NCBI GenBank assembly: GCA_028564675.1
Contig: JAOVVO010000155.1
Span: forward strand, 1 to 64,000
Direction of reading: 5' to 3'
DNA: 64,000 bases
Source of the DNA: Onchocerca lupi
Taxonomy: Eukaryota; Nematoda; Chromadorea; Rhabditida; Onchocercidae
Part shown: positions 50,727 through 64,000 of the stretch, one piece after another
Numbering within the stretch: the first letter of the stretch is position 1
How the letters are laid out: each line of letters opens with the position of its first letter
Made by a program: the position numbers and the translations under genes
The notes under the pieces: model-generated
Database searches by the model: none
Told to the model about the DNA's origin: nothing
What the model saw: the letters and a program-made list of their open reading frames with translations, nothing else

Positions 50727-52611
50727 TATTCTAGCATACAATTAAGTAATTAGAACTGAAATATTCATAATCTGTAAATCAAATTTACATTTATTTATAT
50801 ATAAAATAAATGGTAGCACATCCAAATTCTGAAATTACATTTCATTGAAAGTGTGTCTTCATCCTCATTGCCATTTTATTCTATATTGTGAATTCTATTC
50901 CAAAATGAATTTGTAAGAAAAAATATACGTTGTAAATGACGCATGAAAACAGAAAGAAAAAAGGATAGATAAAGTATATTTGCGAAAAAAATTTGGTAAA
51001 AATCAAATGAGAACAGAACATAAACATATGATATCAATAAATTTTAAAGATAAATCAAATATTCAAATGAAAAAATGCAAAAATCCTATCAATTTCACAG
51101 ATATTTTGTTAAATAGATATTCTGTCTGTTAATTTATCAGGTTCAAAAATGAATTAATAGCTCAGAAACTTGAGGAGACTTCAAAACAAATAATTGTTCA
51201 TAATATCGTTCCCGCTGTATTCAATTATTGCGAAAAAAATGGATTAAAATTTCAATTTTTTTTCATCTCAGAAATCATTTTATTACTTTATAATATGCAG
51301 ATTTTAACAAAAATAGTCTTGATACCATTTGAAATGGAAATTATTTAGTCAGAAATATTGAAACTTAGTGCCAAAAATATCCAAATTTAATATGTATAGG
51401 TGCGAAATTAGTTTTTTAACAATAAAATTCTATTTTAGCAGTTGGAGGTTGTAATGTTTTGTAAGTTAAGTCAGCATAGCTAAAATATTATTTGAAAAAA
51501 TAAATTAAGCAACTGCTATTTTACATTTCAACATTTCACCGAGTTTTTGATGGAATTTATTGATAATTTTCGAAAAATTCAGAATTCCAACAAACTTCAT
51601 AGTATTAAATTTCGTCAGTAAATGAAACAAAATTGAATTGAACTAAATTCTTATTAAATTGGATCAATTCTTCGCACTAGGTTTTTCATATCATTAAATT
51701 TCATCAAAAAAAAAAAAAAAAAAAGTAGAATTAAATTGAAACAATACTTATTAAATTGGGTCAAAAAAATTAAGTTGAATCGATTCTTATTCCCAGAATA
51801 ATAGAAGAATATTTGAAAAAAAAAGAAAAAAAAAAGCAAGGGAGTCTTGTTAGGTGAGAAAAAAAAAAGAGTACAGGTGAGGAGGTGGAAAGAAACTTTT
51901 AACAAAGAAGAGAAGATGAAGAAGAAATGCTTGTAAGTTTGACATAAATAAACACGGATGATGAAATGGAGGAAAAGCTTCGATATCTGAAGAAAAGATC
52001 AGGAAGCAATGAGAAGTGCTTGAAATTAGTCGTTTTCAATTTCAATTTTTATATGCTTTGCAAACTGATAGCAATCACTCATATTAAATCAGCAACACGG
52101 CATAACTATGTTGCAAAAATAATTTTGAATGATAGCAATTATCAATAGACGTAAATACGTGCTATGATATTTGATAAATATAAAGATTTTATTCTGTTCA
52201 CATACGATTTGCATTCATTCATTCATATTGTAATCGTATGAGATAAAAAATATCAAAATAAGAAATAAAGCAATATTATCTTAAAAAATAAACCTTTGCA
52301 AGCAAACTTCATCTCATAGAATAATAATCAATATTTTTTCAATAATCAACATTGATTTGACATAAATTCAAGTTATAATTAATTTTTAATACTATTAAAG
52401 AATAGCAAAGATAATAATCATAATTCTAATGATTTGTTTTAAAGTGATAATAATAATGATAGGAATGATTATAAGATAAGGCAATTATCATCAATAAAAA
52501 TATGAAACTTTTTTTTTCTTTTTTGATTAATTTTCAAATTCTTGTCAGCTTTGTTATGCCATGCTGAAAAAGAATGAGATCTTGAAAAAAAAGAATAAAA
52601 AGGAATAAAGT

Positions 52612-52633
52612 TGATGATGATGATGATGATGAT
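52612..52633. repeat. (TGA)n microsatellite
   Basis: Seven consecutive TGA units are followed by degenerate GATAATGAT repeats up to about 52670. Related simple repeats in this region are AAAAAT units at about 55278-55307 and TTA units at about 62175-62193. Confidence 0.85.
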
Positions 52634-54270
52634 AATGATTGTGATAATGATGATGATGGTGATAGTTGTAGCGATAGAAATTCAGCAATCCATTAAATGT
52701 TCTGAAAATATCAGCAATTAGAATCGATAATCATTATCATAGTCAATGTCTCTCGACTTGCTTATCTCTAAGTCAGCTGTTCATGTGGGGTTCGAAATGC
52801 AGTCTTGCTTTGAATTATTTTGCTTTTGTTGCTATTTTATAAATAATATATTCTACTTTTATTTGTCTTAAAATTAACCTATGCATGTTTCAATTAGGAA
52901 CATTAACGGATTCCTCAATGATAAAACAAGAAATATCAAATGATATTAATATGGGATGATCAAATTAGTCGATGGAAGAAGTGAAGATGAAAAATGAATT
53001 AAATTTTAATTTACGTTTAATATCAGTACATATATGCATAACATTATTATTGCTTGTTGTTACTGTAATGCTGTTATTTAAAATTCAAGCTTGAGTTCAA
53101 ACTTGAGCTTTTCTTTTTTATTTTTCCTGATAATGAAGAGATCATGATACAGCCATGGCGACTGTCTTCGATTTCGAAGTATTGAAAAATGGTGAAAAGA
53201 CAGAAGTGAAATAAATTGCAATTTGTAGTCTTGAAGAACAAGTTTGGGACATTTTTGTCCATAAAACAATTAATTAGAAGCAAAGAATTTTGTACAATTT
53301 CTAGAAATTTAAGAAAACCTAAATGAATTAATGATAAATCAAGACCAAAAAAGAAAAAAAAACGCAAGTAAACTCGATTCATTTCCGGTATGGAGAATGA
53401 TTAAAGTCTCGAAATCCTGCTGTTACAAGACAAATAAAAAAATCTATATCAATAGTATACTTTAATTGCATAGTACAAAGTTATAAAGAAATTTTGATTA
53501 AAAATTAGAAATGAAAATAAAACGATATAAATAGATCAAGGAGAACTTGATTGAACCTCAAATACAAAGTGAAATGAAAGAATAAAAATGAATCTAAAAT
53601 TTAAAGGACAAATTTAGAAAAATAAAATGATATTTATAAAGTTCATGCGATTAGTTGCGTATTATTATATGCAAATAATAAATCTATCCAAATATCTCCA
53701 AAACAAAGTAATCATGGAAGTGAAGTATATATCAATACATGATCGATATGATTGATATAAATGGGACTATATTGATTAAATGATAATCTATCAGAATCGA
53801 TTAACAATATAGTGATCCCAATGTCATCCATGTGCTTCATTTTTTGCAGACGTTTCTTGAAACACAAGAATGTGCTATAAGTTTGCATATATTTACGTAT
53901 ATTTCGTATATTTTTGCAATATTTTAAAACATATGATTGCTCTTTTAAGTATTATTTCATCGTTTTTTTTTTTTTTTCTATTTCTGTATGATACAATGTT
54001 TAAAAATTTTTTGGAATAGAGAAATGACGAAATAATCAAAGATCTTTTATAAGAAGCGAGTCCTGATAATGAATTGATAATAACATCGAAATATCTTGTA
54101 ATAACCAAGCTTTTAATCTTTACACTATTGATTAACATATTATAAAATTATGATATAGTTGACAAATAATAGTATCCTTTTGTACTAAAGTTAACATGTT
54201 GTAAATTGTGTTATGCTATGGTGACATGAAATAAGCAATTTTCACTATTAAAAAAGTTGCTATTTGTTAA

Positions 54271-54570
54271 ATGGACATTCAATCCTTTGCTTTAATCGGT
54301 ATTCGACGAGCAGCGCTTTCGAAATTTCATCAAATTCTATCAATTTCCAATACCAGTAATCCACAGATGATTTCTCAACTATCAGAAAGAAATCCAAATT
54401 ATCAGTTGTATTATACCGTAGTTGCGGCGAATAAAATTCGTCATAACAAAGACTTCATAAAAACAACAAAATCATTTGTACCAAGCCACAATCCTCATCA
54501 CAAAAAAACGATCAAAATTTCTTTGACGACAATGCGTGTGAAATTTTTCAAAAATTTTCCGCAATTTTAA
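54271..54570 (+). CDS. Possible small ORF, 99 codons, unrecognised
   Basis: ATG at 54271 directly follows an in-frame TAA, and the frame is open for 99 codons to TAA at 54568-54570. The peptide begins MDIQSFALIGIRRAALSKFH and is basic with His/Lys clusters near the end (SHNPHHKKTIKIS). It has no signal peptide or membrane span. Its length is unusual for this base composition and codon choice looks mixed rather than low-complexity, but no family is recognised. It could be a lone exon, a small gene, an element remnant or chance. Confidence 0.3.
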   Translation: MDIQSFALIGIRRAALSKFHQILSISNTSNPQMISQLSERNPNYQLYYTVVAANKIRHNKDFIKTTKSFVPSHNPHHKKTIKISLTTMRVKFFKNFPQF

Positions 54571-57500
54571 ACTGAATGAGTATGTATGTTTTTGTGGTTG
54601 TACGCATAGATAGTCCATAAAGAAAAGCAGGTTAGAATTGGGATCTTTGAAGTTATTAGCTTAGCTATGGCTCATTTTTTCATTAATTCTTCTTTTCATT
54701 CCCAGTAAAAGATGCAAATATTACGATTTTTTAAATATGATCAAATTTATTCTTCAAACAATATTTTAAAAAACGATAGTGTAGAAAGAAAATTGATGCA
54801 AATTACAAATTGTAAATTCAAAACAAACGCTGTCTTCCAGCGCTTGGGAAAATTCAAAATTTACTGGAAATAAATCTCAATATTCGAAATTTGAAATTTG
54901 ATAGTTTTATTTTCTGATGAAATGGGATACTAAACGAAAAGTTATCACTAAAAGTAATGAAACTATCATTCAATAAAATTGCAAATTTGAAAATTATAAA
55001 GAAAAAATCAAGCATTTCAAAGAAAAAGTCATAAATTAAAAAAGGAAATTATTATGAAAAATTCTGAAATTCAAATATTTTCCATCATGAAATTTAAATA
55101 TAAATATTGCAAATTGAAAAATCTGACAAACAAATTGTGAAATTTTATTCTTTTAGCTTTACTTTTAGCTCATATTTTAAATGATGAAACATCGATTAAT
55201 ATTGACTTGTAAATATCAAACGCCTTTCTTGGCTCAGTCCCAACAATATGTTAATTGAAATAACTTTAAACAGAAAAAAAAAAATAAAAATAAAAATAAA
55301 AATAAAAGACAAAAATAAGAGAAAGGGAAACTTCCACATACCATTGTATAAATGATAATTAAGTGAGATAAGAATGAATTGGCAATTAACATGTAATTTT
55401 ACAACGTGAATAAAGTCTCATAAAAAAAGTACGCAAAAAATTTTTTGAATATTTTTAAGATGAAATATAAAATGAATTGTAGCAAAATGATTCTGCTACA
55501 GTAAACATCTCATAAATAATGTTTTATTACTTAAATAATGTCTCATAAATAATATTAAGAAAAAGAAAAAAAAAAAAAGAAAGCAAAATAATATCATTGA
55601 AATCTTTCACTTAACCAATTTCTTAAAAGTTTTAATTTTTTTTTTTCATTTAAAATTTGTTCGATCGTTTTTTCATTTTTAATTTATATGCTTTTCTGCA
55701 AAAGTCAAAATTACGATGCAAGAGAAAAAACTTTAAATCTCGTTAATGAAAAAATATATAGCCAAAAAATAGTGTGAATCATTACTAAATTTACACTAAT
55801 TATTAAATTGCATCAGGTTAGATTCACACTAAATTAAGATAATATTATTCTCGAAAATATTAAATAAAATTAGATTTTCAAATTAGAATAAAGCACTGGA
55901 ACTCGTCGATAAATAATTCAAAACAAAAACGATTTTTTAGCAAAAAATTCGTTATTTATTAAATAGAATAAACAAACAAAAAATTATTTGCTGTTTATTA
56001 AATTTTTAAATATTGCAATGTTTATAATTTGCTATGTTATTTTAATTTTTCATTTCCAATTAAGTAAGATAAGTTTCGATTATTTTTTGCATGTCCGAAG
56101 TTGCATTTTAATTTTTAAAAAAAATCAATCAATTTTTCGAATTTAAAATTGAAGCGATGTTTTTTGGTGAAAAAATGCTTACAGATGGTACTGATGTCAT
56201 TTGACATCATTCAGATGAATTTTTTGATTGTTGATTTTCATTTTCAGCATCTTTCTTCTCTCATAATTTCACTTCAAACTTTGCTTTTTTTTTTAAACAC
56301 AATGCTTTTGACTGAGTGATTTGATTAATTGATTGATTGATAGTTGAAAAATGAGACAAAGCTGAATGATTGGTTCCGAACTCTTATTCATACTTTGCAA
56401 TTCATCGGATTTTAAAAATGAATTAATGAATCATTTTAAACCAATCAAACTTTTAAACTGCATTACCAGAAGCATCATTTATCATTATCTTTTTTTTAAA
56501 TAAGAAAGAAGAAAAAATACGATTAATGTATTGTTAGAAACTAATTACCGATAAATTTTTCATATCTAAAATTTAAATTTTGGAAAAAGTAAAACTTAAA
56601 CTGATAAATGATTATTTGAATTAAATTGATTAAATTAAATTAAATTTGATAAATGGTTCTCGTTTATTCAGGAATCTGAAAAATTTTATAGCATTTGGTT
56701 TTTTTTTTCTTTTTTTTTTTATTTTCTTATTCATCATTAAAATTTCTTGCAATAAATAATACATAAATTAAACATTGATGGGTAAAACATAATTATAAAT
56801 TGATTTTTTATCCATTTATGTTTAATTTATTTATTTATGGTGCAAATTATAATAATGAATTGATTATATTACAGGATACAAGATTTTATACCATAAAATA
56901 AAAATTAAATATCTCAAAAATTCCCGGGCATAATAATTTTATCTCTTTCCAAAAAAAAATTTTTTTTTTTTCTAATCTCCTAAGTTTGCTTTTTTTCCGC
57001 CTCTCAAGTTATCATCATTACGCTAAGATTAATTGCTGCTCTATCAAACTTTAGTGATACATTTTCTGTTCAGATAAAAATAGAAATAATCGGAGAAGCT
57101 ATTCCATCATTTTCAAATCAGCCCACATCTGATAGCACTTTAAAGAGATCACACATAATTTTTTATGATCAATCTGAAATTTCTGATTAAAATTATCTGC
57201 TATCAGTGAACAGAAACTTAGCTGTTTCGTATAATTTTATCAGATTTATGCAAATTCACAAAATAAAAAAAAAAAGAAAAAAACGATAAAATGATACTTT
57301 CAAACGATGCTTTATGATTAAATCTTACTAGTTCTTATTTTTTTTTTTTTCTAACGATAAATATTTCCAGTTTCGATTTCGTCAAAAACATAACTAGAAA
57401 TCAAATTAAATTAAATAATTAAGAAGTGATATTTCTGGTTTTTTTCTTAGAAAAAAAAAATTGTTTCTTTTTATTTTCCTTAAAAAAAAGAGATATTTGA

Positions 57501-60500
57501 TGGACGTAATGTGTCGTCATGTCAACAACAAGAAATGTGTCAAAATGGTATGATAAAATGCTCGGAAAAGTTTATTGATAAAATAAATTGATAGCTGACT
57601 TTTGCGATTTTGAAAAATAATAAAATGAAATACCAAACTTTTGCAAAATCCTTTCGCCATAAATCATTGCGTTTTTTTTTTTTTTTTTTTTTGATCGTTA
57701 AAAATGATTGCGTTGAAGTTTAATGTAACTAATAAGAATCAGCTAAGATTTTAAAAAAATGGTAATTAACAATTTAATTTTTGCAAATCTAAAAATGATA
57801 ATTTATATTTATAGCATATTTATTTTTTATTTGTTTATTTCTATTAATTTGTCTTCTAAAAACCAAAAATAATTACTGCAACACTTGATTTTTCTGCTTA
57901 GTTCAGTTAATAGGCGAATTAAATAGGAAAGTTTTCTCTTCTTGAAAAATTTCCATATCATAATTATCCGCTGAATTCATGTTTCATCGTTTTCCATTTT
58001 TCTCATTTTAAAATACAGCAATGATTTTGATCAATTATTTTTGATTGATTTAAAATATTTTTCAAGACACTATTGCGCCTGTTATTTCAGACTAAAAATT
58101 CTTTTACACATTTGATGAATATCTATGCCATAATTGCATATGAAATAATTTTTGCAACAATGTATTATTCCTTTGAATTAAATCAAAGTGTTCAATAAAA
58201 TTCTCCTTTAATTATGCAAATTTTCAAAATTTTCATCAATTTCAACTAAAATTGCAACATATACTGATAGAAACTGTTAAATTCACAAAAAGCAAAATTT
58301 GTCTTTTTCAAAAACATTTTCCATAAGAGGAAACGGAAAAAAAAATAGTATCAAATTATTAATAAATTTTGATGCAATGAGTTGAAAATTAACAAAAGAT
58401 AATGAAGAGAAATAAAAGAGCGAAAATTATCATTTTCACTGGATTCGTTGCATTTGTCACGTAACACGTGTCACTTGTTTGTCACATCTACAAAAATTTT
58501 CATCTAAGATAAGTCAAAATTACATCAAATATTATTTTAGAATAAAAATACATATTTTTAATTTTCTGAAAGCTAACGAAAATGAGAATGATAAATTTGA
58601 AGATTGCACAATATGAGCGATAAATAAATACTTGGCCTATATATGAATTTATCTCGAAGATTTGTATTACATTTGCTGAAAGAAAAAAAAAGATTAGTTG
58701 CTATTTCTTGGGTTTTCAGAAGTATTTTCATTGATCCTTTTTTCCTGACTTCATTTTTCTGTACAATTTTTATTTTGCTGTCCATAAACAGAATATTCAA
58801 AATTAGAATTGATCCATTGACAATGACATATATGAGAGATCGCATTTGCAAAGTTTCAATTTTAGACTGAAAAAATATACAGAAAACTTGAAATATATTG
58901 GAAAATCAAATATTTTTCATAAAACTTTTTTGAAATTATTGATGAATTTGTTGTGCTATTGTAAATTGCAAAAGTAACTCTGCTATGATACAAATGCAAA
59001 TTGCAAGCTAAAATAAGACTTTGTGAAGTGCAGAATGTGCTCATGTTTGATACAAATAATTGTGAAACCTGTTAATGATAAACGATTTGAATTTTAATGT
59101 TGACAAATAGTGAAATTTGCACATTGATACAATTGGACATATTGATAAGATAATGATAATGACAACTCCAATTTATATTAAAATCTAAAATCTGGTTTTT
59201 TTTCTTCTCGGGAATTATGAAATTCTCAAATCTAAATTGTCCAGAATTTTGAAACTTATACCATAACCATTGCTCGAAGGAATAGCCATTACAACCAAGT
59301 ATAACCACGTAAAAATAGATTACATTTTTTTAACGAGTAATTTAAATTTTATATTATTTTTCGGATTTTTGCAAAAAAAAAAAAAAAAAAATTTAGAAGT
59401 TTCAAGAAATGATCCAAAGCTTGATCTTATGGTATTAATGAAATCACACTATTTCAAATTGTAAATGACGAATTGAGTATAAGAAAATGCGAATTCTAAT
59501 GATCTAAAGAAGAAAATTTAACTATTATTTCAATTATTGTAATAATTGCTAATGTTGAAGATAAATGATGAATTGAAATAAACTGGAAAGTTTCGGAATG
59601 CAAAGAATGAATTCATTTTTAAAATCTTTCCAAATGAGAAAATAGAATATATACAGCGATGTTTTAACATTCTCTACTTTCTTTTTTTGAAAAAAAAAGC
59701 AAAAAAAAAAACAGAAAAAAAAGTTAGAGAAATATGTTGTTTGGAAATTTCATTTGTGACAAGAAAACAAGTTGGAAGCTATCAACTTAGAAATCAAATA
59801 GTCTTCATGATTTTTCTTTTAATTTTTTGAAAAAGGTTTTCTTTTCTCTCCGGCTTATCTTAATGGCTTTCGAAAATTTTGAATTTATTGATTGAATAGA
59901 ATCTTTTGTAATTCATTTGATTATTTCATATAATTAGAAAAATTTTTAGAAAGGAAATTTTTTTTTTTTTTAGAATTATTTCATAGAATTGCTGGATTAT
60001 TTAGGAAAAAAGTGAATTTTTTTTTTTTTTTTATTCAATTTGTCAGAGATAATCTTGGCAATAAACCAATTTTGTTCAATTGAACTGTCTGAACTGAAAA
60101 ATCAGCGAATGTTCCAGTTTGCTGTCAACGTCACATGCGACAACAATTTCCATTTAATAAAATTTCATGTTTGTTGATCACTAAAATTTTTGTTTTTTTT
60201 TTTTTTTTTTTAAATTTTTTGGATATATAAAGAGTTTCCATTTCTCATCAAATTTACTTTTTTGAAATTGTCCATTGGTAAAGCTAAATTAATCTTATTC
60301 AATTGTTTTAATTGCATCATTGATCAAAGGTCGCCCGAAAGAATGAATGATTACTTTTTTGATATCTTACGACTTTATCTTTATCACTTTAATTACTTAG
60401 GTATTGATTGATATGATCTCTTTGTTATTCAAAAATATAGCCGAAAATTAAATTATGTTATCTCTTTATCATTTAGCACATTATCCACTGATAGCCAAAG

Positions 60501-61114
60501 TTTTTGATGGCTTATTCCGCCTGAATTGAATTATTCATAAAATGCTACAGAACTAATTTCAAGCTTAAGGAAAGCTTATGAAATTTATCATTATCTTGTT
60601 TCCTTTTCTATATCATTCAAATTCGTTACTAATTACATTGAAATTTGAATTTTTTTCTTTTTTTTTTCTGAAATTCATCATTTTATGATGAGCATCGATG
60701 ATTTCTATCCATGGAAAAAATTTAAAAAATAACCAAATTACAGCACATTGGAATCGTTTTCATGCAATTTCAAATCTGAAAAAAAAAATTAAATACAGGT
60801 TTTATTTATCAATAAACAGATATTTTTGAATATGTACAATGTAATCAATTAATTAGCTAATTTTCTTTTTTTTTTTGTTTTTATTTCTTAACATCGAAAA
60901 AACAAAACGTGTTCTTTGTAAAATATTTCAAGTAATGTTTCTATCTTCTTTTTCGAATTAAAATGTATGTTCTTAAAAATATAATTGGAATTTCATCCAA
61001 TTTAAAGAAAATCAAATTTTGAGAGTCTGAATATTTCGAAATTTCTTGAATTTTCTTTTTTTCGCATATTTGCTGTATTTATAGTCACAAAAACTTGTAA
61101 GATTTTTAACGTTG

Positions 61115-61148
<34 letters not shown>

Positions 61149-61236
61149 TTGACATTAAGATAGAAGAATTAAACTGAAATTCATGCTTCTATTTCATTAA
61201 TAAATATTTCGTATTTCTTTTTTCTTTTCTAATTAG

Positions 61237-61308
61237 TAAAAGAAAGAATATCGGTTCGTTTTAAATTGTTGAAAAATTGTCGCTCACCGACACATTTTAT
61301 CGCTATTG
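61237..61308 (+). other. Isolated exon-like segment
   Basis: A long pyrimidine tract ending CTAATTAG precedes an open 72-bp segment that ends at a consensus GTAAGA donor. It encodes KERISVRFKLLKNCRSPTHF and then IAI. The splice signals are good, but no partner exon was recognised on either side within the window. Confidence 0.25.
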
Positions 61309-61365
61309 GTAAGAAAATGTCAAAAAAAAAAAAACGCCAAAAAAAAAGAAAAACGTGAAAGATTC

Positions 61366-61385
61366 CGTTCACGTTAACGTGAACG
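61366..61385. other. 20-bp perfect palindrome
   Basis: CGTTCACGTTAACGTGAACG reads identically on both strands, centred on GTTAAC, in an otherwise A/T-rich intergenic stretch. The half-site TTCACGT resembles hormone- or bHLH-type binding sequence, but no function can be assigned. Confidence 0.6.
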
Positions 61386-62552
61386 ATCTAATTTCTTTAA
61401 CAGTTTGTCCATTGTTATTTCCTGAAATAAACTCTTGAAATTGTACGGTAAAGATTTGACTAAAGTCAAAAATGGAACAAATAAGAATTTTGTAAATAAT
61501 AGATATTTCCAATGATATTTTAAAATTTTAAAAATGAATGTAAAAATTTTTGCCAGAAATTAACATTCATATATGTGTCGATAAATTTTCCACGTTAACA
61601 TTTTTTATCATTGAGTTCTTTTTATGATTTGTTAAATTTCAAAAATTTTAAACTAAAAAAGACAACTGGTCTTAAATTTAAATTATCAAATTACTCGAAT
61701 GAAGAAGTATATAGCATCTTGGGTATTTATTTGTGAGAAAGAAACTTCAAAAATCATACTGATTGTTAGAAATTTAGTTTTTTAATTTTTTTTTTTCGTT
61801 CGCTTTCAATATCATAAAAAGTGCTAATTGAATTGAAATTTCTCCGAAATTTCATTTACCAGTTGAAACATTGCAATTTTTGATTCAGCAACTATCACTT
61901 GATCAACGTGATTAGATCTACGATTGCAATGACAAATTTCTTCTAATCAAAATTTGATGGATGGATTCTGTTTAGAAGTTGACAGTTTCATCGACCGGTT
62001 TCTTTTTTCCATCATAGATTCTGTCCTACAATCACAAATATATTACGAAAAACATCACAAGTTTTTAAATTTGCAAAATTATAGCATGCTGTTTAACAAA
62101 TGCTAAATTTTATTATTATTCTTTTAATCAATAATTCAAATTTTAATCATCAATTCGTCTCTCTCATATAGCTCTTATTATTATTATTATTATCTATTAT
62201 TATTTTTGTTATACAATTCTTCAAAATACAATTATTTTATAAATAAAATCGTCAATAAGCAATTAAATTAAGTAACATTTTCAAACGAAAACAAATCTAT
62301 TCAAATGGAAAATTTTTGCTGCACAATGTAAATCAAATTTGACTAAAATATTTCCAATTTCATCTTCGAAAAGAAACAATTTTTTCCTAAATTGATTATA
62401 AGAAATTTAAAGAAGAGAAGTGGGACAAAAAATTTTTTGATACATTTAGAAAAGGCTGGAAGGAAAGTTGAAAACAAGTTACCATTAATTATATTTTTCA
62501 GCAATCATTCACTGATTGTTGCAAAAAATTCAACTATTTTGCTTTTATCACC

Positions 62553-62583
<31 letters not shown>

Positions 62584-64000
62584 AAAAAAATTGAAAGTAG
62601 AAAGAGAAGAAAGAGCGAAAAAATGGAAAGAAAAAATATTTTTCACTAAAAAATTTTTCTTTCAATCATTTTTTTTTTTTTTTTTTTTAATAAGTATAGA
62701 AATTGAAAAGAATTTTATTTTTTTATTCCAAAACTTTATTTTCGATTTTCGAGAAAAAAAATGAATTAGTTGTCTAACTTTTTTAAAAATAAGAGAAAAA
62801 AAAACTTTTTTTTCTCTACTCTTCAGAACGTTTAATTTACCTTGTAGTGCTTGAGAATGTGATGATTGCTCATCTAAAGAAAAAAAGTGGACAAGGGAAA
62901 ATTGGAGAAGAATAGAATTGATTTCAAATTTTGTTTGCTCAAAAAAAAAAAAAAAGCGAATCTATTTGGCTACATGAATCATACGAAACTAATAGATCAT
63001 TTTCATTTTTCTTATGCTTCAAAAGTGGATACCATCGTCTTGAACTCTACTTAATCATCGATCATTGATTGTTGTTCATTCGAACTTTTCCAATTTATTC
63101 GAACTTTTCCATGCCTTATATGTATAACTCTATTTATTTTTCCCATTTGTATAGAAGTATTCATTAAAAGTAGGTTTACATGAAGCGTTTTCACAATTTT
63201 TCCAACATATCAACCATCAATCTCCTGAAATATAATATGCTAATCAAATTCATAAATGGGCTTATTAGGCCAATCAGATATGAGACTTTTGCTCATACTC
63301 TTCACCAGTCAAGTTTTCATTGATCATCGATTCTTGATCAGCAATCAGAAAATTTGAACCATAAGATATTTTTTTCAGAACTAACTAAATATGAAATTAT
63401 GCTTATAATTTTCATTAATCATATTTAATTGAGCATTTTCAAATTTGCCATCTAATTTTTGTCAGAATATTTTTTTTTTTCACAAAATTGAAAATTATGG
63501 GTAGTCGAGAATGATGAGCAATGAATGCCATGATTTTAAGAAGTTTGATGCTTGAGAAGTAGACAAATTCAAAGTTATACTATTTAATAATTAAATTTTT
63601 GCTTATCATTTGATAAATGAATTTTATGATGATTTATCTGATCGCACGTGGATTTTTTTTTTTCAACGATTAAATGCTCAATTATTGAAATCAATTATGT
63701 TCAAATACTGAAATTTTTTTCCTTTTCTTTTTTTTTCCGCATGATTCATTTAATTTGATGATGAAATGATGATTTATTTGGATAAATTAAACGGTGAGAA
63801 AACAGAAATCAAGAAATCAAGATTTGAAATGAAACCAAAAAATGTTACTAATTCAGAAATTTTTCTATCTGACCTTTCCTACAAATGCTACTACCATGTG
63901 ATGTTTGTCGTTTCAATTAGGAATTAATTTTGTATTGATTTCAAATCAAAACACCTGCAAGTGATATTTCCCGATATTTAAATTTAATTCATTTGATGCA

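Larger units (their letters stand above)
50727..64000. other. Right flank upstream of myosin IX, mostly non-coding
   Basis: Over 13 kb of A/T-rich sequence lie upstream of the myosin start and should include its promoter; no core element can be assigned. Long homopolymers and simple repeats are common. Two weak coding candidates are listed separately (54271-54570 and 61237-61308). A 20-bp perfect palindrome lies at 61366-61385. Open frames at 62392-62764 and 58573-58870 are products of poly-A or A/T bias. No rRNA or confident tRNA was seen. Confidence 0.55.

Noticed and set aside
52784..52800. GGGGTTCGAAATGC resembling a tRNA B box
   Set aside because: No matching A box, acceptor stem or cloverleaf could be drawn around it.
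58573..58870. Overlapping plus- and minus-strand ORFs of 75-92 codons
   Set aside because: Both strands are equally open, which indicates base composition rather than coding; no motif or splice support.
62392..62764. Two plus-strand ORFs of 82-85 codons with poly-Lys
   Set aside because: Frames run through a 28-base poly-A tract and A-rich sequence; no splice or protein-like context.

Overview
This is a roughly 70% A+T eukaryotic genomic window. It has many GT-AG introns, long A/T homopolymers and no operon-like packing of prokaryotic type. Gene content and intron style point to a nematode, and the A/T richness with introns of a few hundred bases suggests a filarial (clade III) worm; the genus is inference. 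I assembled two large genes exon by exon, checking splice sites and reading phase at each junction.

Layout. 1-4286 is mostly non-coding with a few weak exon-like stretches. 4287-19462 (+) is a 31-exon gene for a CSPG4/NG2-like transmembrane proteoglycan: hydrophobic N-terminus, one recognisable laminin-G region, 15 CSPG repeats, one membrane span and a cytoplasmic tail ending in the PDZ ligand QYWV. 19463-22470 is intergenic and holds a decayed C2H2 zinc-finger fragment, two copies of a dispersed repeat and a 59-bp tandem duplication. 22471-26028 (+) is a candidate multi-exon gene for a secreted protein I do not recognise, built partly from a duplicated module. 26029-27867 separates it from a convergent gene.

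27868-50726 (-) is a 40-exon class IX unconventional myosin (orthologue of C. elegans hum-7 / human MYO9A/B): RA domain, motor with a large loop-2 insert, four IQ motifs, an acidic linker, a half C1-like segment, a full C1 zinc finger, RhoGAP with its arginine finger, and a proline-rich tail. Every exon fits in phase except one, which carries a one-base frameshift in a homopolymer (about 40740-40756). Two introns hold foreign-looking sequence: a degenerate ABC-transporter nucleotide-binding fragment (37033-37386, -) and a degraded Helitron-like element (about 47690-48770, +). 50727-64000 is a long A/T-rich stretch with simple repeats, one 99-codon ORF and one isolated exon-like segment.

The genes are not obviously functionally linked. 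The proteoglycan is a cell-surface matrix/PDZ-linked receptor; the myosin is an actin motor that switches off Rho. I see no defence system, CRISPR, rRNA or confident tRNA. The items most worth following up are the unknown secreted gene, the two intronic relics, the myosin frameshift and the single unresolved splice phase in the proteoglycan gene.
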